A stretch of 40,048 nt of DNA, from positions 1 to 40,048 of the forward strand of contig JALORY010000015.1 of the NCBI GenBank assembly GCA_025458675.1, given 5' to 3'. Origin of the DNA: Gammaproteobacteria bacterium. Its GTDB lineage: Bacteria; Pseudomonadota; Gammaproteobacteria; Chromatiales; Chromatiaceae. A program made the position numbers and the translations under genes. This document shows positions 31,465 through 38,373 of the stretch, one piece after another; positions within the stretch are counted from its first letter, which is position 1; the number at the start of each line of letters is the position of its first letter. The notes beneath the pieces are model-generated. The model searched no databases. It saw nothing but the letters and a program-made list of their open reading frames with translations, and was not told where the DNA came from.

Positions 31465-32123
31465 GACTGCACCCCCCGGCGGCCGTAGACGGCGCCGTTG
31501 TACCAGCGGGATAGGAACAACGTGAACGCGTGCATCAGCTTGGTGAACGGCAGCACGATCAGCAGCAGCTCGACGGTCAGGATGTGGATGCCGAGGATGA
31601 GCGGATAGGGGTTCACCAACCGGTGGTAGGCAATCCAGCCGGTCAGGATCGGCAGGAAGGTCACCACCCAGGTCAGGTAGTCCTCGAAGCCGCTCAGCAT
31701 GCGCTTCACGGGCTGAAGGAGCCGATGCACCAGCAGCACGACCATGGCGACCATCGTGACGACGGTCACGCCGTCCACCACGGGGTTCGGAAGACCGGGC
31801 CAGCGGACACCGAAGATGCTGTTGATCAGCTCGATGTGCGGCACGAACAGGAAGATCGTGATGAATAGCCCGATGTGGAACACGTAGCCGCCGACCAGCG
31901 TGACGGCACCGCGCTTGACGATGTCCGGAAGCGGCACGGAGCGCTTGAAGATCTCCGCCATGCCGTTGCCGAACTCACCGCCTTTGGGCTCCGAATGGAG
32001 CGGCTTGCGTCCGAGGAGCAGGATCTCGAACAGGCGTGCGACCACACCGATCAGGAAGATCGCGACCGCGACGTCGAACGCCGGGCCACGTACCCAGAGC
32101 AGGAAGTCCATTGAGCTTTCCAT
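31461..32123 (-). CDS. isp1: Isp1: NarI/DsrM-like cytochrome b subunit of hydrogenase
   Basis: A 220-residue integral membrane protein with about five helices (FDVAVAIFLIGVVARLFEIL; GGYVFHIGLFITIFLFVPHI; VTVVTMVAMVVLLVHRLL; LTWVVTFLPILTGWIAYHRL; LGIHILTVELLLIVLPFTKLMH). Histidines in the second, third and fifth helices and near the fourth are suited to b-type heme ligation, as in NarI and DsrM. It would accept electrons from Isp2/HynSL and reduce quinone or exchange with sulfur metabolism. The ATG at 32123 overlaps the hynS stop by one base; its stop overlaps isp2. It appears intact. Confidence 0.9.
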   Translation of the reverse strand: MESSMDFLLWVRGPAFDVAVAIFLIGVVARLFEILLLGRKPLHSEPKGGEFGNGMAEIFKRSVPLPDIVKRGAVTLVGGYVFHIGLFITIFLFVPHIELINSIFGVRWPGLPNPVVDGVTVVTMVAMVVLLVHRLLQPVKRMLSGFEDYLTWVVTFLPILTGWIAYHRLVNPYPLILGIHILTVELLLIVLPFTKLMHAFTLFLSRWYNGAVYGRRGVQS

Positions 32124-33217
32124 CAGCCTTTACCCAGTTGGTCGACAGTTACGGTTTGGTGCTTCTTGGCGGCACCCGACTTCTTGGCCTTGTTGGCCAG
32201 GCCGGCCGCCACGCCGATGACGGCGCCCGCCGCCACCGCGGCAGCCGCGGTGCGCGTCACGTTGCTCGTCGGGATCGACAGCGCCTGGTAGAAGCCGCCC
32301 GCATCCCAGAAGTCGGGCTCCGAACAGCCGAGGCAGCCGTGGCCCGACTCGACCGGCCAGCTCCACCCGAGGCCCCACTTGAGCGTGGCACAGGCGTTGT
32401 AGGTCATCGGTCCCTTGCAGCCGAGGCGATACAGGCACCAGCCCTTGCGCGCGCCCTCGTCGTTGAAGTTCTCGGCGAACAGGCCCTTGTCGTAGAACGG
32501 CCGCCGGTAGCAGCGGTCGTGGATGCTCTGGCCGTAGAAGGCCAGCGGCCGCTTCAGGCTGTCGAGCTCGGGCAGCTTGCCGAACACCAGGTAGTGCGCG
32601 AGGACGCCAGTGATCACCTGGGGGATCGGCGGACACCCCGGCACGTTGACGATGGGCTTGTCCTTCACGACATCCTGGATCGCCACGGCGCCGCTCGGGT
32701 TCGGTCTGGCCTTGGGCAGGCCGCCGAAGGCGGCGCACGTGCCAACGGACACCACGGCCGCGGCCCCCTTCACCGTGTCCATCAGCATGTCGTAGTTGCT
32801 GATGCCGGCGATCGTCGAATAGCCGGGATTGGAGCCCGGGCCCGGGATCGAGCCGTCGACCACCACGATGTACTTGCCCATGTTCTCGTGCATGGCGGCC
32901 TCGCGGGCCGCTTCCGCCTGCTCGCCCGAGGCCACCTGCAGCGTGTGGTGGTAGTCGAGCGAGATGCTGTCGAAGATCAGACCTTCGACGGTGGGCGCGT
33001 GACTGCGGGTCAGCGACTCCGTGCAACCCGTGCACTCCTGGAAGGAGAGCCAGATCACCGAGGGCCGCCTGGCCTTCTCCAGGGCCTCCGCGATGCGGGG
33101 GATCATGCTCGGCGGCAGCGCCATCATCGACGCGGTGGCCGCACAGAACTTCAGGAAGCCGCGACGGGAAACCCCGTTCCGTCGAAGGCTTTCACCCAAG
33201 GTGGTCGAATCAGCCAT
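32123..33217 (-). CDS. hynS: NiFe hydrogenase small subunit with Tat signal
   Basis: The 364-residue product carries the Fe-S electron relay. The twin-arginine signal is SRRGFLKFCAATASMMALPP (motif at 18-23). Cluster cysteines look complete: ECTGCTES (proximal), VGTCAAFGG, VPGCPPIP, then the medial and distal clusters in HDRCYRR, GWCLYRLGCKGP, NACATLKW and SGHGCLGCSEPDFWD. A C-terminal hydrophobic segment (AAAAVAAGAVIGVAAGLANK) would anchor it in the membrane. The whole HynSL dimer is exported folded through Tat. AAGGAGCG precedes the ATG. Unlike hynL and isp2, this gene shows no missing segment. Confidence 0.94.
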   Translation of the reverse strand: MADSTTLGESLRRNGVSRRGFLKFCAATASMMALPPSMIPRIAEALEKARRPSVIWLSFQECTGCTESLTRSHAPTVEGLIFDSISLDYHHTLQVASGEQAEAAREAAMHENMGKYIVVVDGSIPGPGSNPGYSTIAGISNYDMLMDTVKGAAAVVSVGTCAAFGGLPKARPNPSGAVAIQDVVKDKPIVNVPGCPPIPQVITGVLAHYLVFGKLPELDSLKRPLAFYGQSIHDRCYRRPFYDKGLFAENFNDEGARKGWCLYRLGCKGPMTYNACATLKWGLGWSWPVESGHGCLGCSEPDFWDAGGFYQALSIPTSNVTRTAAAAVAAGAVIGVAAGLANKAKKSGAAKKHQTVTVDQLGKG

Positions 33218-33229
33218 GTTCGCTCCTTA

Positions 33230-33667
33230 TCAAAGGCTCGCCGGGCGCGACTCCGGCTCCGCTAGCTCTGCGAGCGCCGCTTCGAGACGCTGCAGACCGT
33301 CCGCCACGTCGGCAGGCTGCGCCGCCAGGATCTGAGGCACGGGCGTGACCTCGACCTGGAACGCGATCCGCTGACCGTCGGCGTTGTAGTGATCGACGAC
33401 CCACACTCCGGGATAGCTCGTCTCGGTGATCCTGCTTTCGCCGAGGGCCTGGAGTTGGGCGGTGACCTCGCCGGTCCCGAGGGCGGCGAGCAGATCGGCC
33501 TCGTCACCGGGGCCGAAGGGAATCGAGCGCAGATCGATCGCGGTGGATTCGCCGCTCTCGGCGAGGCGCGCGAGGGCGTGACGAATCTCGTGAAGCAGCG
33601 GCAGCGCGTTGCGCGTGAGATTGCCGGCCGATTCGACTCGTACAGCGATGTTGTCGAGTGCGCTCAT
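33230..33667 (-). CDS. HupH/HyaF-like hydrogenase expression/formation protein
   Basis: A 145-residue protein beginning MSALDNIAVRVESAGNLTRN. The part LPLLHEIRHALARLAESGESTAIDLRSIPFGPGDEADLLAALG and the later ITETSYPGVWVVDHYNADGQRI match the conserved C-terminal region of HupH/HyaF proteins. Those proteins help assemble the Fe-S clusters of the small subunit or otherwise support expression. It is shorter than full HupH (about 280), comparable to single-domain HupH-like proteins in Isp-type loci. It stops 12 bp before hynS, whose Shine-Dalgarno lies in that gap, and is probably the first gene of the structural operon. Confidence 0.82.
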   Translation of the reverse strand: MSALDNIAVRVESAGNLTRNALPLLHEIRHALARLAESGESTAIDLRSIPFGPGDEADLLAALGTGEVTAQLQALGESRITETSYPGVWVVDHYNADGQRIAFQVEVTPVPQILAAQPADVADGLQRLEAALAELAEPESRPASL

Positions 33668-33706
33668 GGCTCCCGCCGGTGGATCCGAGCGCCGCAATGA
33701 TAGCTG

Positions 33707-33754
33707 GAGGCCCCCGGGGCCTCGGCTGACGCAAGTCAGCAATTACAGCAATTA
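33707..33754. promoter_or_regulatory. Palindrome and tandem 9-bp repeats in the hydrogenase operon leader
   Basis: The 120-bp gap between the protease gene and the hupH-like gene holds three close elements: a perfect palindrome GAGGCCCC-c-GGGGCCTC (33707-33723), a 5-bp hairpin CTGAC-gcaa-GTCAG (33726-33739), and two adjacent copies of CAGCAATTA (33737-33745 and 33746-33754). They lie between the candidate promoter and the hupH-like start, so they would be in the leader RNA or act as protein sites. Confidence 0.5.
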
Positions 33755-33758
33755 CTTA

Positions 33759-33773
33759 TGTAACACCGTGCCG
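33759..33773 (-). promoter_or_regulatory. Possible sigma-54 promoter of the hydrogenase operon
   Basis: The minus strand reads CGGCACGGTGTTACA, close to the TGGCAC-N5-TTGCA -24/-12 consensus, with GG and the -12 dinucleotide correctly spaced by 10 bp. The -12 element is CA in place of GC-A, so it is one base off at a key site. Sigma-54 control with a HoxA/HupR-type activator is common for uptake hydrogenases. No activator gene is in the window. Confidence 0.35.
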
Positions 33774-33787
33774 GCATTGGTAATACG

Positions 33788-34261
33788 TCAGCCGGCTGCG
33801 GCCTGCCAGCGTCGCAGGAGGTCCCACACCATCCCCGCCGCAATCGCCACCGACGGGGCCACCTCGGGACTCGGCGCATCGCCCCAGTCCAGCGAGGCCG
33901 GCTCGATGCCGATCAGTGCCCGCCGCACGGGCAGGCGGTCCGAAAGGCGGGACATGTCCATCAGATCGGACAGACCCACCTCGTGCACGCTGAGATGGGC
34001 CTTGCCGAGGTACCGGTCCATCGCCTCGTCCTCCATGAGCCGCACCGTGCCCGGCGGCGCCCCGAGCCGAGCGGCGTCGACCACGACCAGGCCCTCGTGA
34101 TCGGCGATGTCACCGGCGAGGGTAAAGCTCAGCGTGCCGCCGTCGAGATAGGTGACCCCCGGCTCGTCCGGATGCTCCCGGGCGAGATGCCGCACGACGT
34201 GGACGCCGACACCCTCGTCGGTGAGGAGCGTGTTGCCAATCCCCAGGATCAGTGTGCGCAA
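33788..34261 (-). CDS. hupD: Hydrogenase maturation endopeptidase (HupD/HyaD family)
   Basis: Cleaves the C-terminal tail of the large subunit once nickel is inserted. The 157-residue product begins RTLILGIGNTLLTDEGVGVHVV after the initiator. The three nickel-sensing residues of the family are present: Glu in TDEGVG, Asp in VVVDAARLG and His in HLSVHEVGL. I chose the TTG at 34261, with GGGG 8 bases upstream and a start that matches family N-termini. An in-frame ATG at 34291 adds 10 residues but has no Shine-Dalgarno. It is divergent from hypC and upstream of the structural operon. The hynL tail it would cut (15 residues after His530) is still present. Confidence 0.9.
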   Translation of the reverse strand: MRTLILGIGNTLLTDEGVGVHVVRHLAREHPDEPGVTYLDGGTLSFTLAGDIADHEGLVVVDAARLGAPPGTVRLMEDEAMDRYLGKAHLSVHEVGLSDLMDMSRLSDRLPVRRALIGIEPASLDWGDAPSPEVAPSVAIAAGMVWDLLRRWQAAAG

Positions 34262-34364
34262 GGCCGTTTCCCCTTTCTTAAGAGTTTTCATATTATCTAA
34301 TTTCGCTGACCAACTCGTGCCCACCGCCCGCCCGCGGCCGGCCGATTCCCGTGAGGGCTCCCCC

Positions 34365-34604
34365 ATGTGCCTCGGCATCCCGATGCAGATCAAGCACATC
34401 GACGGCTTCGTCGCCCGTTGCGAGGCGAAGGGCGTCGAGCGCGACGTCAACCTCTTCATGCTGCAGCACGAGGACGTCGGCCTCGGCGACTACGTGGTGG
34501 TCCACGTCGGCTACGCGATCCAGAAGATCACGCCGCACGAGGCGCAGAGCGCTTGGGAGATCTACGACCAGATGCTCGCCGCCGAAGACGCCGGGCATGC
34601 ATGA
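34365..34604 (+). CDS. hypC: Hydrogenase maturation chaperone HypC
   Basis: A 79-residue HypC/HybG/HupF protein beginning MCLGIPMQIKHIDGFVARCE. Cys2, exposed after Met removal, is the essential residue that carries the Fe(CN)2CO group with HypD and delivers it to the large-subunit precursor. VGLGDYVVVHVGYAIQKIT follows the family pattern. In NiFe precursors HypC contacts the N-terminal CxxC region, which is the very part missing in the hynL of this window. Its stop overlaps the hypA start by 8 bp. It is the first gene of hypC-A-B-D. Confidence 0.94.
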   Translation: MCLGIPMQIKHIDGFVARCEAKGVERDVNLFMLQHEDVGLGDYVVVHVGYAIQKITPHEAQSAWEIYDQMLAAEDAGHA

Positions 34605-34941
34605 GCTGTCGGTCTGCCAGGCGCTCGTCGATCAGCTCGCGGACCTGGCGCGGCGCGAGGCAGCACAGCGCGTGACGGCTGCCGTGCTCCGGGTCGGTCC
34701 CATGTCGGGGATCGTGCCCGACCTCCTGCTACACGCCTTCCCCTTCGCGTCCGCCGAGACGGTCGCCGACGGCGCCGAGCTGCGGTTCGAGCACGCGCCG
34801 GTGCGGGTCGCCTGCCGCCGCTGCGGCGCCGAAACCGACGCGGAGCCCGGACGGCTGGTGTGCGGCGCCTGTGGTGACTGGCAGACCCGCCTCGTCAGCG
34901 GAGACGAGCTGCTGCTCGTCAGCGTCGAGCTCGAGCGCTGA
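34597..34941 (+). CDS. hypA: Hydrogenase nickel insertion protein HypA
   Basis: A 114-residue protein starting MHELSVCQALVDQLADLA; the N-terminal MHE is the nickel site. The zinc site is two CxxC pairs, CRRC and CGAC, within residues 68-90. It accepts nickel from HypB and delivers it to the large subunit. Length is normal (about 113-116). The ATG at 34597 overlaps the end of hypC, and hypB starts 26 bp after its stop. Confidence 0.94.
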   Translation: MHELSVCQALVDQLADLARREAAQRVTAAVLRVGPMSGIVPDLLLHAFPFASAETVADGAELRFEHAPVRVACRRCGAETDAEPGRLVCGACGDWQTRLVSGDELLLVSVELER

Positions 34942-34967
34942 CCCCCTTCCCCGAGGACCCGAAAGCC

Positions 34968-35969
34968 ATGTGCAACACCTGCGGCTGCAACGTCACGGAC
35001 GCCAACCGTCACCTGCTGGACGACCCCGCCGCGCAGGCCCACGAGACCTCCGCCGGCGGCGCGGTGGTCGTGCTGCAGCGCCTGCTCGACGCCAACGACC
35101 GGGAGGCGGCGCACAACCGGGAGCACTTCGACGAGCATGCCGTGCTCGTGCTGAACCTCATGTCCTCCCCGGGCAGCGGCAAGACCCGGCTGCTCGAGGC
35201 AACGATCGATGCGTTGCGGGGCGAGGCCCGGATCGCGGTCATCGAAGGCGATCTCGAGACGGAAAACGACGCCGACCGGATCCGGGCGAAGGGCGTCGTG
35301 GCGCACCAGATCACGACCGGCACCGCCTGCCACCTCGACGCCCACATGGTGCACGACGCGCTGCACCACGTCGCGCTGGAGGGGCTCGACGTCCTGTTCA
35401 TCGAGAATGTCGGCAACCTCGTCTGCCCCGCGAGCTTCGACCTGGGGCAGCACCGTAACGTCACGCTGCTGTCGGTCACCGAGGGTGACGACAAGCCGGC
35501 CAAGTACCCGGTGATGTTCCGGGCCGCCGACCTGATGCTGATCACCAAGGCGGACCTCCTCGGCGCGATCGAGGAGTTCGCGCCGGAACGCGCGATCCGT
35601 GCCTTCCGCGACCTCGCCAACCCCGGCCCCGTGCTGACCGTGTCGGCGAAGACCGGGGTCGGCCTGGCCACCTGGCTCGACTGGCTGCGCGCCGAGATCC
35701 GGGCCCAGAAGGCACGCGTCGCGGCCGGCGAGACGCTGCGCCCGAAGGTCCAGCCCGAAGGAGCGGCCCTGCACGCCCACGACCACGAGCACACCCACCT
35801 GCACGAGCACCCGCATACGCACGGGGACGGCGTGACCCACTCGCACCCGCACTCGCACACGCACGCCCACGGGCACGCGCACAGCCACGGGCACGAGGGC
35901 GAGCACCGGCACGAGCACGCGGACGGCCACGCGGCGGGCGATGACCACGACCACGCTCACGGCGGCTGA
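34968..35969 (+). CDS. hypB: Hydrogenase nickel GTPase HypB with histidine-rich C-terminal tail
   Basis: A 333-residue SIMIBI GTPase. The N-terminus MCNTCGCN holds the high-affinity CxxCGC nickel motif. The G1 P-loop is SSPGSGKT (66-73), with switch segment EGDLETENDADRI, FIENVGNLVCPASFDLG (metal-site Cys at the dimer interface) and the base motif ITKADLL. The last 70 residues (264-333) contain 26 histidines interspersed with D/E/T/S/G. Histidine stretches in HypB usually follow the N-terminal motif; here the tail is C-terminal, as in SlyD. It probably stores or buffers nickel or zinc. A region of 6-bp-like DNA repetition (35770-35960) encodes it. Confidence 0.93.
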   Translation: MCNTCGCNVTDANRHLLDDPAAQAHETSAGGAVVVLQRLLDANDREAAHNREHFDEHAVLVLNLMSSPGSGKTRLLEATIDALRGEARIAVIEGDLETENDADRIRAKGVVAHQITTGTACHLDAHMVHDALHHVALEGLDVLFIENVGNLVCPASFDLGQHRNVTLLSVTEGDDKPAKYPVMFRAADLMLITKADLLGAIEEFAPERAIRAFRDLANPGPVLTVSAKTGVGLATWLDWLRAEIRAQKARVAAGETLRPKVQPEGAALHAHDHEHTHLHEHPHTHGDGVTHSHPHSHTHAHGHAHSHGHEGEHRHEHADGHAAGDDHDHAHGG

Positions 35970-35972
35970 GCG

Positions 35973-37073
35973 ATGACGGCCGACGCGCGCGAGTGGTTGG
36001 AGCGGATCCGGGCCCTGCCGGTCGGCGGGCCGGTCCGACTGATGAACGTCTGTGGCGGTCACGAGCGATCCATCTCGGCGGCCGGGCTGCGCGGCGCGCT
36101 GCCTTCCCAGATCGAGCTCATCCCCGGCCCGGGCTGCCCGGTCTGCGTCTGCCCCGAAGAAGACATCTACGAGGCGATCCAGATCGCGCTGCACGAGCCC
36201 GTCACGCTCGTGGCCTTCGGCGACATGCTGCGGGTCCCCGTGAACGTCCCCAAGGGCGAGGTGCGGTCCCTCGAGCAGGCCCGCACGGCGGGAGCGGACA
36301 TCCGCCCCATCGCTTCGCCGGTCGAAGCGCTCGCCCTGGCCCGTGAGCGACCGGACCGCACCGTGGTCTTCTTCGCCGCCGGCTTCGAGACGACGACGGC
36401 GCCGCTCGCCTCGCTGCTGGTGCAGGGCGTCCCCGACAACCTGCTCATCCTCCTGTCGGGGCGGCTCACCTGGCCGGCGGTCGCCATGCTGCTCGAATCC
36501 GAGACCCCGGGATTCGACGCCCTGGTCGCACCCGGCCACGTCTCGACCGTCATGGGCCCCGAGGAGTGGCAGTTCGTCCCCGAGCGGCACCACATCCCGG
36601 CCGCCGTGGCCGGTTTCTCGCCGACCAGCCTGCTCGCGGCCTTCTATTCGGTGCTCCGGCAACGCCTCGAGGGCCGCGCTTTCCTCGACAACTGCTATCC
36701 CGAGCTCGTGCGCCCCGGGGGCAACCCGACCGCGAAGGCGCAACTCGGCGACGCGATGACGGTCGTGGACGCCAACTGGCGCGGCATCGGCGTCATCCCC
36801 GGCTCCGGCTACGCGCTTGCGCCCGCCTTCGCGGCGCACGACGCCCGCCAGCGTTTTCCTGCCTACCGCGACGCGGCACGGCGGCGCGCCGGGGAGATGC
36901 CCCCCGGCTGCGACTGCGCGCGCGTGGTGCTGGGCAAGCTCTACCCCGATCAGTGCCGCCTCTTCGGGACGGCCTGCACGCCCCGCAGCCCGGTCGGTCC
37001 CTGCATGGTCTCCGACGAAGGCGCCTGCCGCATTTGGTGGTCGAACGGGGTCAGGACGCCGCGTGCCGCCTGA
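35973..37073 (+). CDS. hypD: Hydrogenase maturation protein HypD
   Basis: A 366-residue Fe-S scaffold that, with HypC, builds the Fe(CN)2CO moiety. Conserved blocks are MNVCGGHERSI, GPGCPVCVCPEEDI, TLVAFGDMLRVP, FFAAGFETTTAPLA, APGHVSTVMG, and the C-terminal cluster region CDCARVVLGKLYPDQCRLFGTACTP, ending GPCMVSDEGACRIWW. The start ATG lies 3 bp after hypB. It appears complete. hypE, the usual next gene, does not follow; neither does hypF, so cyanide-ligand synthesis must be encoded elsewhere in the genome. Confidence 0.94.
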   Translation: MTADAREWLERIRALPVGGPVRLMNVCGGHERSISAAGLRGALPSQIELIPGPGCPVCVCPEEDIYEAIQIALHEPVTLVAFGDMLRVPVNVPKGEVRSLEQARTAGADIRPIASPVEALALARERPDRTVVFFAAGFETTTAPLASLLVQGVPDNLLILLSGRLTWPAVAMLLESETPGFDALVAPGHVSTVMGPEEWQFVPERHHIPAAVAGFSPTSLLAAFYSVLRQRLEGRAFLDNCYPELVRPGGNPTAKAQLGDAMTVVDANWRGIGVIPGSGYALAPAFAAHDARQRFPAYRDAARRRAGEMPPGCDCARVVLGKLYPDQCRLFGTACTPRSPVGPCMVSDEGACRIWWSNGVRTPRAA

Positions 37074-37105
37074 ACGCGACAAATGTATTAGAGCATTCTG
37101 ATTTT

Positions 37106-37147
37106 CTGACTCAGATCAAATCCGCCCAAATCGCCCGGGAGTAGGCT
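37106..37147 (+). promoter_or_regulatory. Possible FNR/Anr-regulated promoter of the sulfur-globule-like gene
   Basis: CTGAC-tcag-ATCAA (37106-37119) has one perfect half and one imperfect half of the FNR box TTGAT-N4-ATCAA. A weak -10 TAGGCT follows at 37142-37147. If transcription began near 37154, the box centre would be at about -41.5, the class II activator position. A 6-bp hairpin (CGGAGC-gat-GCTCCG, 37158-37172) would lie in the leader. Confidence 0.3.
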
Positions 37148-37224
37148 AATTTTCGTGCGGAGCGATGCTCCGTCTTCGTAGAAGCAGTCCGAATCTGTCG
37201 ACTCTTACTGAGGGAGACGCCGAG

Positions 37225-37554
37225 ATGAAAAGCGCGAAGCGTGTGTTGCTGGCTGCGGCCCTGGCGAGTGGCGCGGTGCTGGCGCCGATGACGGCGGACG
37301 CCTGGTGGGGCTGGGGCGGTCCGTTCAGCGGCTGGGACGACGGTTGGGGTGGCGGCCCGTGGGGCGGTGGCGGCCCGTGGGGCGGCGGCGGCCCGTGGGG
37401 TTGGGGCGGCTATCCGTACTATGGCGGCTATCCGGGCTGGGGCGGTTACCCCGGCTGGGGTGGCTATCCGGGCTGGGGTGGTTATCCGGGGTGGGGCTAT
37501 CCGTACGCTGCGCCGGTGGTCGCGGCGCCTGCCGCCCCCGAAGCCAAGAAGTGA
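37225..37554 (+). CDS. Exported Gly/Trp/Tyr/Pro repeat protein, sulfur-globule-protein-like
   Basis: A 109-residue protein with a signal peptide (basic MKSAKR, hydrophobic core, cleavage likely after TADA at residue 26). The mature part is low-complexity: three GGGPWG units (43-59) then four GYPGWG units (68-91) and an alanine/proline tail ending EAKK. There are no cysteines in it. The extreme Gly plus aromatic content with short repeats resembles Sgp proteins that coat periplasmic sulfur globules in purple sulfur bacteria. A generic glycine-rich surface protein is the main alternative. GAGGGAG lies upstream of the ATG. It has a strong terminator and stands alone between hypD and phoU. Confidence 0.75.
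   Translation: MKSAKRVLLAAALASGAVLAPMTADAWWGWGGPFSGWDDGWGGGPWGGGGPWGGGGPWGWGGYPYYGGYPGWGGYPGWGGYPGWGGYPGWGYPYAAPVVAAPAAPEAKK
37346..37499 (+). repeat. 18-bp coding tandem repeats in the glycine-rich gene
   Basis: Two runs of 18-bp units encode GGGPWG (about 37346-37400) and GYPGWG (about 37426-37497). Copies differ mainly at third codon positions, such as tat/tac and ccg/ccc, which suggests selection on the peptide repeats rather than very recent DNA slippage. Confidence 0.75.
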
Positions 37555-37579
37555 GCCCGATCCACACCCTGTGTTGACG

Positions 37580-37612
37580 AAGAACCCGGCCTCGCGCCGG
37601 GTTCTTGTTTTC
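37580..37612 (+). terminator. Strong rho-independent terminator
   Basis: AAGAACCCGGC (37580-37590) and GCCGGGTTCTT (37596-37606) form a perfect 11-bp stem with a 5-nt loop, followed by GTTTTC. It ends the sulfur-globule-like transcript. phoU, on the opposite strand, stops at 37618, so the hairpin may also slow transcription from that side, although the T-run there is poor. Confidence 0.88.
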
Positions 37613-37617
37613 GGGCC

Positions 37618-38343
37618 TCAGGACCGGTCGTGGCGGATGATCTCGCGCTCGATCGTGTCGAGGCTCGTGTGCCGCACGTCCTTGCCCTTCACGAAGTAGA
37701 TCACGTACTCGGAGATGTTCCGGCAGCGGTCGCCGATGCGCTCGAGCGCGCGGGCCGACCAGATGATGTCGAGTACGAAGGGAATGGAGCGCGGGTCCTC
37801 CATCATGTAAGTGATGGACTGGCGCATCACGTTCTCGTACTCGCGGTCGATGCGCTGGTCCTCCTTCGCGACCTCGAGCGCCGCCACCACGTCCATGCGG
37901 GCGTAGGCATCGAGCGCCTTGTTGAGCAGCCCGCGCACCAGCGTGCCCAGATGCTCGACCTCGAGGAACAGGCCTCGGCCGTGATCGGCGGTCCCGAGCC
38001 GGATGGCCATGCGCGCCACGCGCTTGGCCTCGTCGCCGATGCGCTCGAGATCCGCCGTGGTCTTGATCACCGCGAGGACCAGGCGCAGATCGCTCGCCGT
38101 CGGCTGGCGCCGCGCCAGGATGGCGGTGCAGCGTTCGTCGATCTGCACGTCCAGCGCGTTGACCTGGTAGTCGTTCGCGACCACCCGCTCGCCGCGCGCG
38201 ACGTCGCCGCCAACGAGTGCACCCAGGGCGTGCTCGAGCTGCGCCTCCACCAACCCGCCCATGGCGAGCACGCTGGTGCGCATCTCCTCGAGCTCCTGGT
38301 TGAACTGCTGCGAGTAGTGGTGCGACAGATTGGACTGATCCAT
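37618..38343 (-). CDS. phoU: Phosphate-specific transport regulator PhoU
   Basis: A 241-residue cytoplasmic helical protein of two PhoU repeats. It starts MDQSNLSHHYSQQFNQELEE. Each repeat has the metal-site pattern, VIKTTADLERIGDEAKRVARMAI in the first and WSARALERIGDRCRNISEYVIYFVKG in the second. PhoU represses the Pho regulon when phosphate is sufficient by bridging the Pst transporter and PhoR. The usual pstSCAB genes are not between phoR and phoU here. It follows phoR by 30 bp. Confidence 0.94.
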   Translation of the reverse strand: MDQSNLSHHYSQQFNQELEEMRTSVLAMGGLVEAQLEHALGALVGGDVARGERVVANDYQVNALDVQIDERCTAILARRQPTASDLRLVLAVIKTTADLERIGDEAKRVARMAIRLGTADHGRGLFLEVEHLGTLVRGLLNKALDAYARMDVVAALEVAKEDQRIDREYENVMRQSITYMMEDPRSIPFVLDIIWSARALERIGDRCRNISEYVIYFVKGKDVRHTSLDTIEREIIRHDRS

Positions 38344-38373
38344 AAGGTGCGGGTTTCCTCGGTGGCCTGCCGT

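Noticed and set aside
34262..34364. Sigma-54 promoter between hupD and hypC
   Set aside because: GGGCACGAGTTGG looks similar, but the GG-to-GC spacing is wrong.
35770..35960. DNA tandem repeat array in hypB
   Set aside because: The irregular repetition follows from alternating histidine codons in one intact reading frame; no fixed DNA unit is present.
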